DNA of 64,000 nt from Rebecca billardiae RCC1528 (GCA_965240325.2 OZ251223.1:1178001-1242000); one strand, 5' to 3'. Counted from the stretch's first letter, positions 28,503-38,597 are shown. The notes: generated from the letters alone by a model not told the origin. Numbers and translations: made by a program.

Positions 28503-28674
28503 CTGCGCTGATGGTCGAGCGGCAAGCTGAGCTCACGCCCGTTGCCGCGTCGTGAACGCTTCCAGACGTTGACGAAGGCGTGCGATGCGGCCGCGGCTTT
28601 TCCATTCCCCATTCTTTTTTTTCCCAGCGCGGGCGAGAAAAGAAAAAAGTAATAAAAAACGTCTTCGCGGCACG
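28503..28674. promoter_or_regulatory. Divergent promoter region, AHA1 and glucosidase I
   Basis: 172 bases between opposite starts, with a T8 run near 28615-28623 and A-rich tracts (GAAAAGAAAAAAGTAATAAA, 28636-28655) just upstream of the glucosidase start. These stand out in otherwise GC-rich DNA. Confidence 0.5.
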
Positions 28675-31578
28675 ATGGCGAAGGGTGCGAAGCCCAAGCC
28701 GAAGGGCGGCCGAAGCTCGTCCGCGCCCGCGACGAGCGGACGGCGTGCGCGTGGCGCCGCGGTCGCCGGCGTGGTTGGCGTCGTCTCGATCGCCCTCGCC
28801 CTCGCGCTCCGCGCGCGCCTCGCCCCGGTGCACGAGGCCGGCGCGCACGGCGCGTGGACGTACACGCCGCTCGCCGACGCGCTGCCGGATGCGCACATGC
28901 GCGAGCTGCGGTGGGGCACGTACCGGCCGGGGGTGTACGCGGGCGTGAAGTCGCGCACGTACCCCGAGTCGCTCGCCGCGGGCGTGATGTGGGCCTTCCC
29001 CGCCCCCGCCGCCGAGGACGGCTGGGCCCTCCGCCACGACTGCCTCGAGAGCGACGGTCTGCAGAAATACGGGTACACGATGCACGATGGCCGCTCGGTG
29101 GGGGCGCAGCAGGTGGAGGACGCGGCGGCCGGGCTGCGCCTCAACACCACCTTCGTCCGCCTCGACACGCACTCCGCCGAATCCTGGGTCCTCGCCGTCG
29201 ACTGCGAGCAGCTGCCCGCCGCCGCGGCCGCGGCCGCGCGCGCGCGCGGCCCGCCCGCCAGCCTGCTGCTGTATGCTGCACTGGATCGGGAGGGCGAGCG
29301 CGCGCGCGGCGGCGGGCTGGTGCTCGACGAGGGCGCGGAGCCGCCCGCCGCCCAGGCGTTCACGCTCCGCGGCACGAGCGCGGCGCTCGGAGGTGCCTTC
29401 GCACTGCGGCTCGGCCACGTGAGCGGCTCAGCCGGCGCGGCGGCCGACGGCGGCGAGGCGGGCGGCGCGGCCGCGCGCGCCCGCGTGTGGTCGCCGCCGG
29501 ACTCGCTCGGGCTGGCGGAGCTCGCGGCGGAGGTGCGCCGGCAGCTGGAGGCGAACGGCGGCGTGCTGCCGCTCGACGCGTTCCGCACGGGCGCGCGCAC
29601 CGTCGTCGTGCAGCTGCAGCTGCCGCCCGGTGGCGCGGGCACGGACGGCGCAGACGGCGCGCGCGTGCTCGCGCGCGCACAGATCGGCTTCGCCGCCGCG
29701 GCCGAGAAGGGCGGGGGCGCGGCGGCGGGCGCGGTGGCCCCGCCGGCGACGGAGCCGTCGGAGCTCGAGCGCATCGTCGGTGAGCGCGAGCGCGCCTTCC
29801 GCGCGCGCTTCGACGCGGCGTTCCCGCTCGCGGGCCGCGAGCTCGGAGGCTCGACGATGGGAGAGCGCGAGGCCGCGTGCGCGCGCGAGGCGCTGTCACT
29901 GCTGCTCGGCAGCCATGCGTTTCTGTACGGCAGCTCGGTGGTGCGCGAGGCGGGGGCGACGGGCGGCGGCGCGCTCTCGCACACGCCGCCGGCGCCGCTC
30001 TTCACCGCCGTCCCCTCGCGCGCCTTCTTCCCGCGCGGCTTCCTCTGGGACGAAGGATTCCACCAACTTCTCGGCGCGCGGCACGACCGCGCGCTCGCGC
30101 TCGACGTGCTGCTGCACTGGGCGGCGCTGGTGGACGGGGAGGGCTGGGTGGCGCGGGAGCAGATCCTGGGGGCGGAGGCGCGCGCGCGCGTGCCGCCCGA
30201 GTTCGTGCCGCAGCAGCGCCACGTCGCCAACCCGCCCACGCTGCTGCTGCTCCTCGAGCTGCTGCTGCGCACGCCGCGCGTCGGCTGCGCGGACGCGCCG
30301 TGCGAGGCGGGCGCGCTCGGCGGCGAGGCCGGCGCGGACGAGCGCGCGCTCGCGCGCGCGCTGCCCGCGCTCGAGCGGTGGTACACGTGGCTGCTCCGCT
30401 CGCAGCGCTCGGCGGTCGCCGACGACGCCGCCGCCGACTCGGACCACCCCTCCGCCGCGCACTTCCACGGCTACCGCTGGCGCGGCCGCTCGGAGTCCGA
30501 CGGCCGACTCAACGCGATGACGCTCGCCTCGGGCTTGGACGACTTCCCGCGCGCGACGACGCCGACGCAGGACGAGCGGCACGTCGACCTGCTGTGCTGG
30601 CTCGCGCTCGGCGCGCGCGTGCTCGCCGACGCGGCGCGCCGCTTCCCCGCCGTGCTCGAGGCCGACGGTCCGCACTACGACGCTCTCGGGGCCTCGCTCC
30701 GCGCGTCGCTCGACGCTCTGCACTGGTCGGAAGCTTCCGGAACTTACCAGGACTGGGGGCTGACGGCGAGCGGCGGCAGCCTGGTCGAGCACGTCGTGTT
30801 CAAGTGCGCCGCGGCGGACGGCTCGCAGCTCGAGGCGGACGCCCCCGCGGAGAAGCTGCGCCGCGCCGCGTCGAGCGCGTGTCCCCGCTCGCACCCGCAG
30901 TTCCTATTTCCTCTCGGCGACGGCGTGGGCGGGCTGCTCACGCGCACGCGCCTCCGGCCGAGCCGGACGAAGCGGCAGCACGTCGGGTTCGTCGGGTACG
31001 TCTCGCTCTTCCCGCTCTTCCTCAAGCTGATCCCGCCCGCGTCGGAGCGGCTCGGCCGCACGATCGACGCGCTGCACGACCCGTCGCGCCTCTGGTCGCC
31101 GCACGGCCTACGCTCGCTCTCCAAGTCTGACCTGCTGTACGGAGTGCCCAACGCGCCCGGCGACGCGCCCTACTGGCGCGGGCCCATCTGGATCAACGCG
31201 AACTACCTCGCGCTCGCCGGGCTGCACCACTACGGTGCGCGCGCGCGCGCGTGTGCCGAGCCCGCGCGCGTGTGGGGGCGCTCGGCACGAGCCGAGCGCG
31301 AGCCGACCCCTGACCCCCCGCACGCCGCCGCGCTCGCGCCCCGCGCCCCCCGCCGTGCTCGCGCGTGCGCAGCCAACACGCCGGGGCCCTACGCGGTGCG
31401 CGCGCGCACTGTGTACGAGGAGCTGCGATCCAACGTCGTGCGCACCGTGCTGGCGGAGTACGAGCGCACGGGCTTCCTCTTCGAGCAGTACAACGACGAG
31501 ACGGGCGCTGGGCAGCGCACGCGCCCGTTCAACGGCTGGACGACACTCGTCGCGCTCATCATGGCCGAGATGTACTGA
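28675..31578 (+). CDS. MOGS: ER mannosyl-oligosaccharide glucosidase I (GH63)
   Basis: Two exons (28675-31234 and 31373-31578) encode 921 residues. The start MAKGAKPKPKGG gives a basic cytosolic tail followed by a membrane segment (about 40-60), a type II ER topology. The lumenal N-terminal domain has WGTYRPGVYAGVKSRTYPES and RHDCLESDGLQKYGYTMHDG. The catalytic (alpha/alpha)6 domain shows FFPRGFLWDEGFHQLL near 451, GWVAREQILG, VPPEFVPQQRHVANPPT, SGLDDFPRATTPTQDERHVD near 618, HVGFVGYVSLFPLFLKLI and PYWRGPIWINANYLAL near 831. The enzyme removes the outermost alpha-1,2-glucose from the N-glycan Glc3Man9GlcNAc2 after transfer to protein. The intron (138 bases, GTGCGC...GCGCAG) is in frame and stop-free; removing it gives LHHYANTPGPYAVRA, as in homologues. 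The Gly/Ala-rich insertions are lineage-specific. Confidence 0.93.
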   Translation: MAKGAKPKPKGGRSSSAPATSGRRARGAAVAGVVGVVSIALALALRARLAPVHEAGAHGAWTYTPLADALPDAHMRELRWGTYRPGVYAGVKSRTYPESLAAGVMWAFPAPAAEDGWALRHDCLESDGLQKYGYTMHDGRSVGAQQVEDAAAGLRLNTTFVRLDTHSAESWVLAVDCEQLPAAAAAAARARGPPASLLLYAALDREGERARGGGLVLDEGAEPPAAQAFTLRGTSAALGGAFALRLGHVSGSAGAAADGGEAGGAAARARVWSPPDSLGLAELAAEVRRQLEANGGVLPLDAFRTGARTVVVQLQLPPGGAGTDGADGARVLARAQIGFAAAAEKGGGAAAGAVAPPATEPSELERIVGERERAFRARFDAAFPLAGRELGGSTMGEREAACAREALSLLLGSHAFLYGSSVVREAGATGGGALSHTPPAPLFTAVPSRAFFPRGFLWDEGFHQLLGARHDRALALDVLLHWAALVDGEGWVAREQILGAEARARVPPEFVPQQRHVANPPTLLLLLELLLRTPRVGCADAPCEAGALGGEAGADERALARALPALERWYTWLLRSQRSAVADDAAADSDHPSAAHFHGYRWRGRSESDGRLNAMTLASGLDDFPRATTPTQDERHVDLLCWLALGARVLADAARRFPAVLEADGPHYDALGASLRASLDALHWSEASGTYQDWGLTASGGSLVEHVVFKCAAADGSQLEADAPAEKLRRAASSACPRSHPQFLFPLGDGVGGLLTRTRLRPSRTKRQHVGFVGYVSLFPLFLKLIPPASERLGRTIDALHDPSRLWSPHGLRSLSKSDLLYGVPNAPGDAPYWRGPIWINANYLALAGLHHYGARARACAEPARVWGRSARAEREPTPDPPHAAALAPRAPRRARACAANTPGPYAVRARTVYEELRSNVVRTVLAEYERTGFLFEQYNDETGAGQRTRPFNGWTTLVALIMAEMY

Positions 31579-33575
31579 CGGCGGTGCGAGGACAATAATG
31601 GCGCGCGGCGATCATCACTCCGCCCCCTTGAGCCGCGTCACGATTGAGTATAGATGCGGTCCTCACTGTTACCGACAGTCCGTGCTGTGGCGTGTCTCGG
31701 TCAGTTCGGGCATCGCGGCCGGAGACTCCGAGCCCGAGGCGGAGACGGTCCGAGCCCATCAGGCAATAAGGCATCACCGAGCCCCAGGGGCAGGCCGCAG
31801 GGGCCGTGGAGCCGCCATCAAATATATGCCCCAATGATCGGCTACGCCGATCTTCGGGTAGTAAACAACGAAGTTGAGGGCGCACGGCCCTAGCTAGTTC
31901 CGCGCGTGGCTGCGTGCGCCAGCTGCGCGCACCCGCTGCGCCCGCGTTGAGCCCGTGCGAGCGCCGCGCCTCGAGCCTCACACGCAGCGGGCGCGGCTGG
32001 CGACACCGAGCCGCATGGCAGTGTCGCTCGTGCGCCTCGGCCCGTGATCAGTCTCAGCTCTGAGGCGCGCGCTCAGGAGGGCTGCGGCCGGGCCGAGCGC
32101 GATCTGCGCAGACGGTACAGCCCCGAGCCCGTGGCGGCTCATGGCAGCCCGAGCCCAATTCCCGCAAAGCCCGGCGCCTCCGCCATCCGCGTCACAGTCG
32201 GGGCGCTCCAGGCTCCACGGCCTCTTACTTACGCGTGCTGCGCTGGCAGCCGTGCTCGGCCGAACGACGCCCGCCGAGCCCGCCGAGCACGCGGCTGATG
32301 AGCAGTGGTAGCCAGGCGAAGCCGTCGTCGCGGGCGAAGCTGCGCTGGGTGATGCGGCTTGACGGCCCACAGGCGGCTCACCCGGCTCGTCAGCCGTCTG
32401 ACGCGTAGCGCGTCGACAAATGGCTGCTGACGGCGTAAAATCGGCCTGAGCGGCGGATGAAACGGCTGAAAGGCGAGACCACGACGCCACCCAACTGGCG
32501 CACGCGCGTGCGGCCGGCGGTGCGGCGCAGCTCGGTCACTGCCACCGCTCCCGCGGGCTGCTCACGCCGAGCGCTGTGTTGGCAGCTGCAAGCTGATCGT
32601 GCGCTCGCCGCTCCCAGACGAGATCGGTCGAGATCGTGGGAGCAGACGAGCGGACCATCGCGCAGCAAGATGCAGCGAGCACGCAGACACTCGCGCTGCC
32701 CTCTCCTCGTGCGCCTGCGCCAGCCACAGTCTCGAACACCAGCAGAACGGAGCTTGCACCGAAAAGGCTGCGCGACGCGGGCGCGCACGCGCGTGGACGC
32801 GGGTCGGCAGGGCGGGGCGCGCGGGGTGAGCGAGGCACGAATGCGATGCCGACGGCCGTTGGGACCCGCCGCAGCTGCGCGCACCTGCGCTGAGTCTGTC
32901 GGATTGAACGATCGTGCGGCAGCGGCCTGCGTGGGCGGTGGACACCCTCCGAGCTTGCTCCGAGCTGCCTCGGTTCAGCACTCTCAACTCCTCCGGCCTG
33001 CCACTGCCTGCCCGCGCGACCGGTACTCATCATCAAGGGAGATAAACAGCGGGGGCCTAGCGGCCTTTTCCCGGTGGGGCTGGTCGAACACAGCGCGTCT
33101 AGGACGCGACGGAGAAGCTTGCCAGGGCCGGCAGACCCGACGACGATGAGACGAGTTGGCCGTTCAGCGCTGACTAACGGTATCATCCAAGCTGCCGCGT
33201 CTTCGCGCGTCGCGTGTGCGATTTAGCCATTAGCCAGGTGCGGCAGCGTGGCTCTCCCAGTTCTGCAAGGCCCACCGAGGCGCCAGCGAGGCGCGCGTCG
33301 ATGCAGTCGATGCAGTCGTCGCTGCGCACGGCCGCTCGGGCACGGCGGCACGGCAACGGCACGCACCGATCACGCCGTGCGTGCGCGCGTCGGCCATCGA
33401 CGCGTGGTAGTCGTGCAGCAACTGCAGTCCGCACGTCGTGCGCGCTGCTGCCGCCGGACGCCCAGATGGCGCGCGACCGCGTCGGTCGCGGCGGCCTCGC
33501 GCGCCGCGCGCGGTTCGGCTCGACGCGCGGCGTGACCCTCGCGGCGCTCCGCGTTGCGCGCCTCGTCCACGCCGT

Positions 33576-33746
33576 TCAGCGTGCTCGCCAGCCGCGCTGC
33601 GCGAGGCACGCGTCGAGCGCTGCCGGCGTCTCGCAGTTTGGGTGCGAGGCCGCGGGCGCGCGCGCGCCGGGGGGCGTGGCCTCGTGCGGGTGCACGGCGA
33701 GGCGCGCCAGGTCCGTACCGTTACCGTATTGTATAGGCGGTATGAA
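33576..33746 (-). other. Possible isolated exon, small Cys-containing protein
   Basis: A good acceptor-like tract (CCCCCTTCTTACCCAG) is followed by TTC ATA CCG CCT and a readable sequence with PPIQYGNGTDLARLAVHPHE and then HPNCETPAALDACLAQRGW, ending at a TGA. In the next frame sense-like helical sequence continues (LNGVDEARNAERREGHAARR). The HP...C...ALDACL pattern recalls small twin-Cys mitochondrial proteins, but the second Cys pair is not evident. It could be a decayed gene. Confidence 0.2.
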
Positions 33747-33819
33747 CTGGGTAAGAAGGGGGTACCGCTAAGATCGCCGCCAGATTTGTGGGAATCGCAA
33801 CGACATCTCTATGCGGCGC

Positions 33820-33918
33820 GCGCAAAAATTAACCACATGCGCTTCGATTCCCGAGGCGTGCCCTAATTGGCGCAAAAATTAACCAAGTGCGTTCTCGATT
33901 CCCGAGGCGTGCCTAATC
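33820..33918 (+). repeat. 50-bp direct tandem duplication
   Basis: Two units (33820-33869 and 33870-33918) both carry GCGCAAAAATTAACCA, TGCG and TCGATTCCCGAGGCGTGCC. They differ by a few substitutions and indels. Confidence 0.8.
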
Positions 33919-34076
33919 AAAAAACGTTTGAGGCCCCATTCTTCGTATTCCTACTCCGGTATTACTTGGGACAGCAGTACGTCACACACAATTAAAGGGG
34001 GTCGGAGCTGGGTCTCCCAGGGCTTTCTCACGAATTAAAATTGTTTAAAGCTGTGTTCACCAGAATTATGATACTG

Positions 34077-34976
34077 CAATCTCGCCTGCCTGAGCTGTGT
34101 GCGTCTCTTATTAGTTATTCTTAGTAAAATGTTAACCAAGACAGTGTGCACGTTAATAATAGTAAACTGTACTTTACTTCGCGGGCCACCCGGCACCCAG
34201 TGCCCACTTGGGTATTTTGAGCGCCTTCCGGCTTTAAAAGATATTACCCGTGTATGAATCAAGGGTAATCAAGGGGCTTTTAACAAGGGGCTTAACGAGT
34301 TAACGGCCTTAACCTGATGATATCCGCCACTGAGAAGCGACGGTTCATGAATCATGACTTCAGATGCCGGCATAATAATTCTTTACTTCAAGCGACATAA
34401 AATCTGACTCAACCTCTCTTTTCTATGGTTGGCGAGCTGTTTCAGGCTCTTACAATTCAAGCATCTTACTATGACGGAATGTTCGAGCACACGGCTGGTG
34501 TTATATGCTATTCCACCCGGCATTCCCCTAAGTGTTACTATCGTTAAAATTAGCATCTACTACAAACGCAATCATTGGCAGCGAAATCCACTCATACGTA
34601 CGGTAAGGCCACCCACAAAAATCCCCAAAATCCTGCGCGCATCCTCTTTTTGATTTTGCGGAGCACGTGCGCCGCCCCCCCCCGGCTTTCGCTCACGCTC
34701 AGACCTTTCGGGGGGGGCCGTGCGCCATAATACTATGATGCTGATGACCAATTGCCTGCAGATGAGTGATGCCGCACGGGCACGGCTCCGCGGAGTGCCT
34801 GCTGCGAATGAGTGACCAGGGCGGACGGTACGACTGCGCCCGGTACTCGGTAGAAGCCTACGCCTCCACGCCAACGGGTCAGCGCTTCGAGTGGCCGAGC
34901 CGACCGGCTTATTGTTAGTACAGTTTACTAAGAATAAGAGACGCACACACTGACACAGCTCAGGCAGGCGAGATTG
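34077..34976. repeat. 900-bp low-GC segment bounded by a roughly 53-bp inverted repeat
   Basis: Left arm 34077-34129 begins CAATCTCGCCTGCCTGAGCT. The reverse complement of 34922-34976 begins with the same bases and continues GTGTGCGTCTCTTATTCTTA with a small insertion. The interior is much lower in GC than the neighbouring genes, with short unrecognised frames (for example 34429-34653). It could be a decayed transposable element. Confidence 0.5.
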
Positions 34977-35046
34977 ACGCCAGTAGAGTGGATCATCGTC
35001 ATCAGCTTCGTCTCACTCTTGCTTCCGCACAAGCCACCTGTCAACG

Positions 35047-37293
35047 ATGGCGGGCGATGCCGGCATCCGCATGCTCCGGCGCGCGGCGGGGCGGGGCGAC
35101 GCACGTGCGACCTTCCTGCTGGCGAGGCGCACCGAATCGGGTGACGGCGTCACGCAGGACGTCGCCGAGGCGCATCGCCTCTATGCCATTGCTGCGAACC
35201 GTGGTTTTGCGCAAGCGCAGCGACGGTTGGGCGAGATCGAGGCGGCCGTGCTGAATTGGGCAGAGGCTGCGCGCTGGTACCGGCTGGCGGCCGAGCAGGG
35301 CGATGCAGCTGCGCAGTACAGCCTGGGCTGGTGCTACGACCGAGGCGAGGGCGTGCCGCAGGACTTGACCGAGGCGGTGCGCTTGTACCGGCTGGCGGCA
35401 GAGCAGGGCGATGCAAATGGGCAGACCAGCCTGGGCGTGTGCTACGAAGAAGGCGAGGGCGTGCCGCAGGACATGGCCGAGGCGGTGCGCTTGTACCGGC
35501 TGGCGGCCGAGCAGGGCGATGCAAATGGGCAGTACAACCTGGGCGTGTGCTACCAACAAGGCGAGGGCGTGCCACAGGATATGGCCGAGGCGGTGTGCTG
35601 GTACCGGCTGGCGGCCGAGCAGGGCATTGCAGCTGCGCAGAACAGCCTGGGCGTGTGCTACCAAGAAGGCGAGGGCGTGCAGCAGGATATGGCCGAGGCG
35701 GTGCGCTGGTATCGGCTGGCGGCCGAGCAGGGCCATGCAGATGCGCAGAGCAACCTGGGCGAGCGCTACGAACGAGGCGAGGGCGTGCCGCAGGATATGG
35801 CCGAGGCGGTGCGCTGGTATCGGCTGGCGGCCGAGCAGGGCGATGCAGCTGCGCAGACCAACCTGGGCGTGTGCTACTATGATGGCAAGGGCGTGCCGCA
35901 AGATATGGCCGAGGCGGTGCGCTTGTACCGGCTGGCAGCCGAGCAGGGCGATGCAAATGGGCAGACCAGCCTGGGTGTGTGCTACGAACGAGGCGAGGGC
36001 GTGCCGCAGGACTGGGCCGAAGCGGTGCGCTTGTACCGGCTGGCGGCCGAGCAAGGCAATGCAGATGCGCAGACCATCCTGGGCGTGTGCTACTATGATG
36101 GCAAGGGCGTGCCGCAGGACTGGGCCGAAGCGGTGCGCTTGTACCGGCTGGCGGCCGAGCAAGGCAATGCAGATGCGCAGACCAACCTGGGCAGGAGCTA
36201 CGAACGAGGCAAGGGCGTGCCGCAGGACTGGGCCGAAGCGGTGCGCTTGTACCGGCTGGCGGCCGAGCAAGGCAATGCAGATGCGCAGACCAACCTGGGC
36301 TGGTGCTACGAACGAGGCGAGGTCGTGCAGCAGGATATGGCCGAGGCGGTGCGCTGGTACCGGCTGGCAGCCGAGCAGGGCTTTGCAAATGCGCAGGCTC
36401 GCCTGGGCATGTGCTACGGCCGAGGCGAGTGCGTGCCGCAGGACATGGCTGAGGCGGTGCGCTGGTACCGGCTGGCGGCAGAGCAGGGCGATGCGCTTTC
36501 GCAGACCAACCTGGGCGCGTGCTACTATAAAGGCGCGGGCGTGCGGCAGGATATGGCTGAGGCGGTGCGCTTGTACCGGCTGGCGGCCGAGCAGGGTAAT
36601 GCAGTTGCGCAGAACAACCTGGGCGCGTGCTACGAACGAGGTGAGTGCACGCCGCAGGATATGGCAGAGGCGGTGCGCTTGTACCGGCTGGCGGCCGAGC
36701 AGGGCGATGCAATTGGGCAGAACAGCCTGGGCATGTGCTACGAAGAAGGCGAGGGCGTGCCGCAGGACATGGCTGAGGCGGTGCGCTTGTACCGGCTGGC
36801 GGCCGAGCAGGGCGATGCAGATGCGCAGACCAACCTGGGCGTGTGCTACGAACACGGCAAGGGCGTGCCGCAGGATATGGCCGAAGCGGTGCGCTGGTAC
36901 CGGCTGGCCATCGACGGCGGCGCGCCAGAAGCCCACTTGGCATTGGCGCGCCTGCTGCTTGCAGGCGGGGCCGTGCAGCGCGACGTGGCGGAGGGAGTGC
37001 GGCTGCTGCGCCGCGGGCACGAGCTTGACGGCTCCGTGGTGGATCCGGGCAAGGTGCTCGGCGACTATGCCGGAGATCGCGAGGTGGCCGCTGCGTGCTG
37101 CATGGTGTGCGCCAAGTCGGGCCGTGGCGTGAAGAAGTGCGAGCGGTGCCTCGTGGCGGTCTTCTGCTGCCGCGAGCACCTGCGGAGCGTGTGGAAACTG
37201 CACAAGCCGCACTGCACGGAGTGGCGCACCGCGGCGGCGGGCAATGCTGCCAATCAGACTGAGGCTGCTGCCGACGATGACGACTGCTCATGA
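35047..37293 (+). CDS. Sel1-repeat/MYND-finger protein (748 aa)
   Basis: The longest member of the family in the window. It starts MAGDAGIRMLRRAAGRGDAR, matching the copy at 3028. After about 75 N-terminal residues come fifteen clear 36-residue Sel1-like repeats (W/M-AEAVRLYRLAAEQG...LGVCY..GEGVPQD), one degenerate repeat, a conserved linker (VAEGVRLLRRGHELDG) and the C-terminal MYND finger at about 684-725 with the same CMVC, CERC, C/H and HKPHC ligands. Sel1 arrays form a superhelical binding surface and MYND binds short peptides, so a scaffold role is likely; no partner is known. The repeat unit is 108 bases, and adjacent repeats (for example 36000-36300) are nearly identical, indicating recent unit duplication. 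The tail after the MYND finger differs from the other two copies. Confidence 0.9.
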   Translation: MAGDAGIRMLRRAAGRGDARATFLLARRTESGDGVTQDVAEAHRLYAIAANRGFAQAQRRLGEIEAAVLNWAEAARWYRLAAEQGDAAAQYSLGWCYDRGEGVPQDLTEAVRLYRLAAEQGDANGQTSLGVCYEEGEGVPQDMAEAVRLYRLAAEQGDANGQYNLGVCYQQGEGVPQDMAEAVCWYRLAAEQGIAAAQNSLGVCYQEGEGVQQDMAEAVRWYRLAAEQGHADAQSNLGERYERGEGVPQDMAEAVRWYRLAAEQGDAAAQTNLGVCYYDGKGVPQDMAEAVRLYRLAAEQGDANGQTSLGVCYERGEGVPQDWAEAVRLYRLAAEQGNADAQTILGVCYYDGKGVPQDWAEAVRLYRLAAEQGNADAQTNLGRSYERGKGVPQDWAEAVRLYRLAAEQGNADAQTNLGWCYERGEVVQQDMAEAVRWYRLAAEQGFANAQARLGMCYGRGECVPQDMAEAVRWYRLAAEQGDALSQTNLGACYYKGAGVRQDMAEAVRLYRLAAEQGNAVAQNNLGACYERGECTPQDMAEAVRLYRLAAEQGDAIGQNSLGMCYEEGEGVPQDMAEAVRLYRLAAEQGDADAQTNLGVCYEHGKGVPQDMAEAVRWYRLAIDGGAPEAHLALARLLLAGGAVQRDVAEGVRLLRRGHELDGSVVDPGKVLGDYAGDREVAAACCMVCAKSGRGVKKCERCLVAVFCCREHLRSVWKLHKPHCTEWRTAAAGNAANQTEAAADDDDCS

Positions 37294-38380
37294 TCTGTTT
37301 GATCTGCAAGCGTTTGCTGCTCATGGACAGACTCGGTCCTCCGGTCGGCGGGCGGCGGGCACGTCCCGGTGTCGCCTCTCGGGCAGGAGGAGGCGGCAGG
37401 ACGCAGTTTGAGGCACGCGCGAGTCTGGCGACCAGGGGTGGCTGGGCGCGGCCCGGTGCCCTGCTTGCACGGCAAGGTGCGCACCGCTGTCAAGCACCGG
37501 GGCAGTACAGCTAACGGCGTCGGAGACGCCGAAACGGAGGGCCAGCTGACCGGCTGACGACGCTGACAACGTCACCGGCTGATACGCGACGTGTCGTTGT
37601 CCGACGCGCGGCTTACGGCGGGTCATCAGCTGTGTGTCCCACACAGTTGTACAGGTGCCCGCGGTGGCGGGCCCGGTGTGGCGAGCCCCCGGGCGGGCCG
37701 GGGCGGGCTGCCGCCGGCTGGTAACGGCAGTGAATAGTGACGGTAATGACGGCATCCACTGATCCAGCGAGCCAGGGCAGCCGCCAGGCCGCGCTGACGA
37801 TGATCTGTGATCACGAACGGACCGCCGGACTTGCTTGTCGAACGGTCTCGGACACGAAGTCGAATGCCGGCGTCCGAGACCGCGCTGCCTCGTCTGTTGT
37901 CACGGGCTCAGTGGCCCGAGACCGAGCCTGGGCCGTGTGGCGAGGCCGTGCCCCCGGCTGACCGTGCATCCCACGGGCCAGTCAGCGGGGGGGCGCGCTG
38001 ACGATGAGGTGCGGTCGGGCTGAAGTGTGACCATAGTCAGTAGCCCTGTTATTTGCTGACCACGATTCTCATCAGCTCAGAGAGCTGACTGGCCGCGTGG
38101 TCCTCGACAGCAGGCAGGCAATGAATTACCAATCGCCACAAATCAGCCCGCCGCTCTCGCTCCCGGCGGCGCGCCGGGCAGCATGCCTGAAAACCTGGAC
38201 GAACTCCGGATCTGGCTGCCGAGGCTCGATCGCGCGCTACTCGCAGCCGCGGGCCCGGCGCCGCCGGCCCGGGCCGGCTCACCGCGGCTTCTGCTCGCCT
38301 CGGGGAGTAGTCGGCTGTCGGGCGTGATATCAGCGAGGCTCAGGCTAGTGCCATCATCGGCCATCGCGCGGCCGAATATT

Positions 38381-38433
38381 ATGACGGCGTTCCGCGGTCC
38401 TTCCGTAGAACCAACGTAGTTAGGGGCCCGCGG
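38381..38433 (+). repeat. Dispersed 53-bp repeat (copy 1)
   Basis: ATGACGGCGTTCCGCGGTCC, then TTCCGTAGAACCAACGTAGT and TAGGGGCCCGCGG. The second copy is at 45210-45265 in the same orientation, with about six differences including three single-base indels. Confidence 0.75.
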
Positions 38434-38597
38434 TGCAACCTCCGTCGGCTGCTGTCGATCAGTCTGACTGACATGGCGGGCCGAGGACTGTCGCCGCGGG
38501 CCGCGCGGCGGGAAGCGCGGCCGCCGGGGCGGCGCGCGCGCGCAGGGCGAGAGGCGCCGCGCGGCGCGGGCCGGCGCGTGCGGGCGTGCGGGCGCAC

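Larger units (their letters stand above)
31579..35046. other. Long non-genic region, 3.5 kb
   Basis: No gene with recognisable family is seen. Overlapping frames at 32457-33186 on both strands are Arg/Ser/Ala-rich. The minus-strand one starts with TRLIVVGSAGPGKLLRRVLD, faintly P-loop-like, but lacks any later G-protein or ATPase motif. The GC content drops sharply from about 33750 to 34660. Sub-features (possible exon, 50-bp tandem repeat, long inverted repeat) are listed separately. Confidence 0.45.

Noticed and set aside
32536-33186. Minus-strand P-loop-like start (VVGSAGPGK)
   Set aside because: The loop lacks the usual GKS/GKT and no switch or later motif follows; the rest of the frame is Arg/Ser/Ala noise.
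35041-37324. Antisense frames of 723-724 codons across the Sel1 gene
   Set aside because: They mirror the 108-base sense repeat, are Arg/Pro/His or Ala/Leu/Arg patterned and have no family features. The sense frame has Sel1 and MYND motifs.
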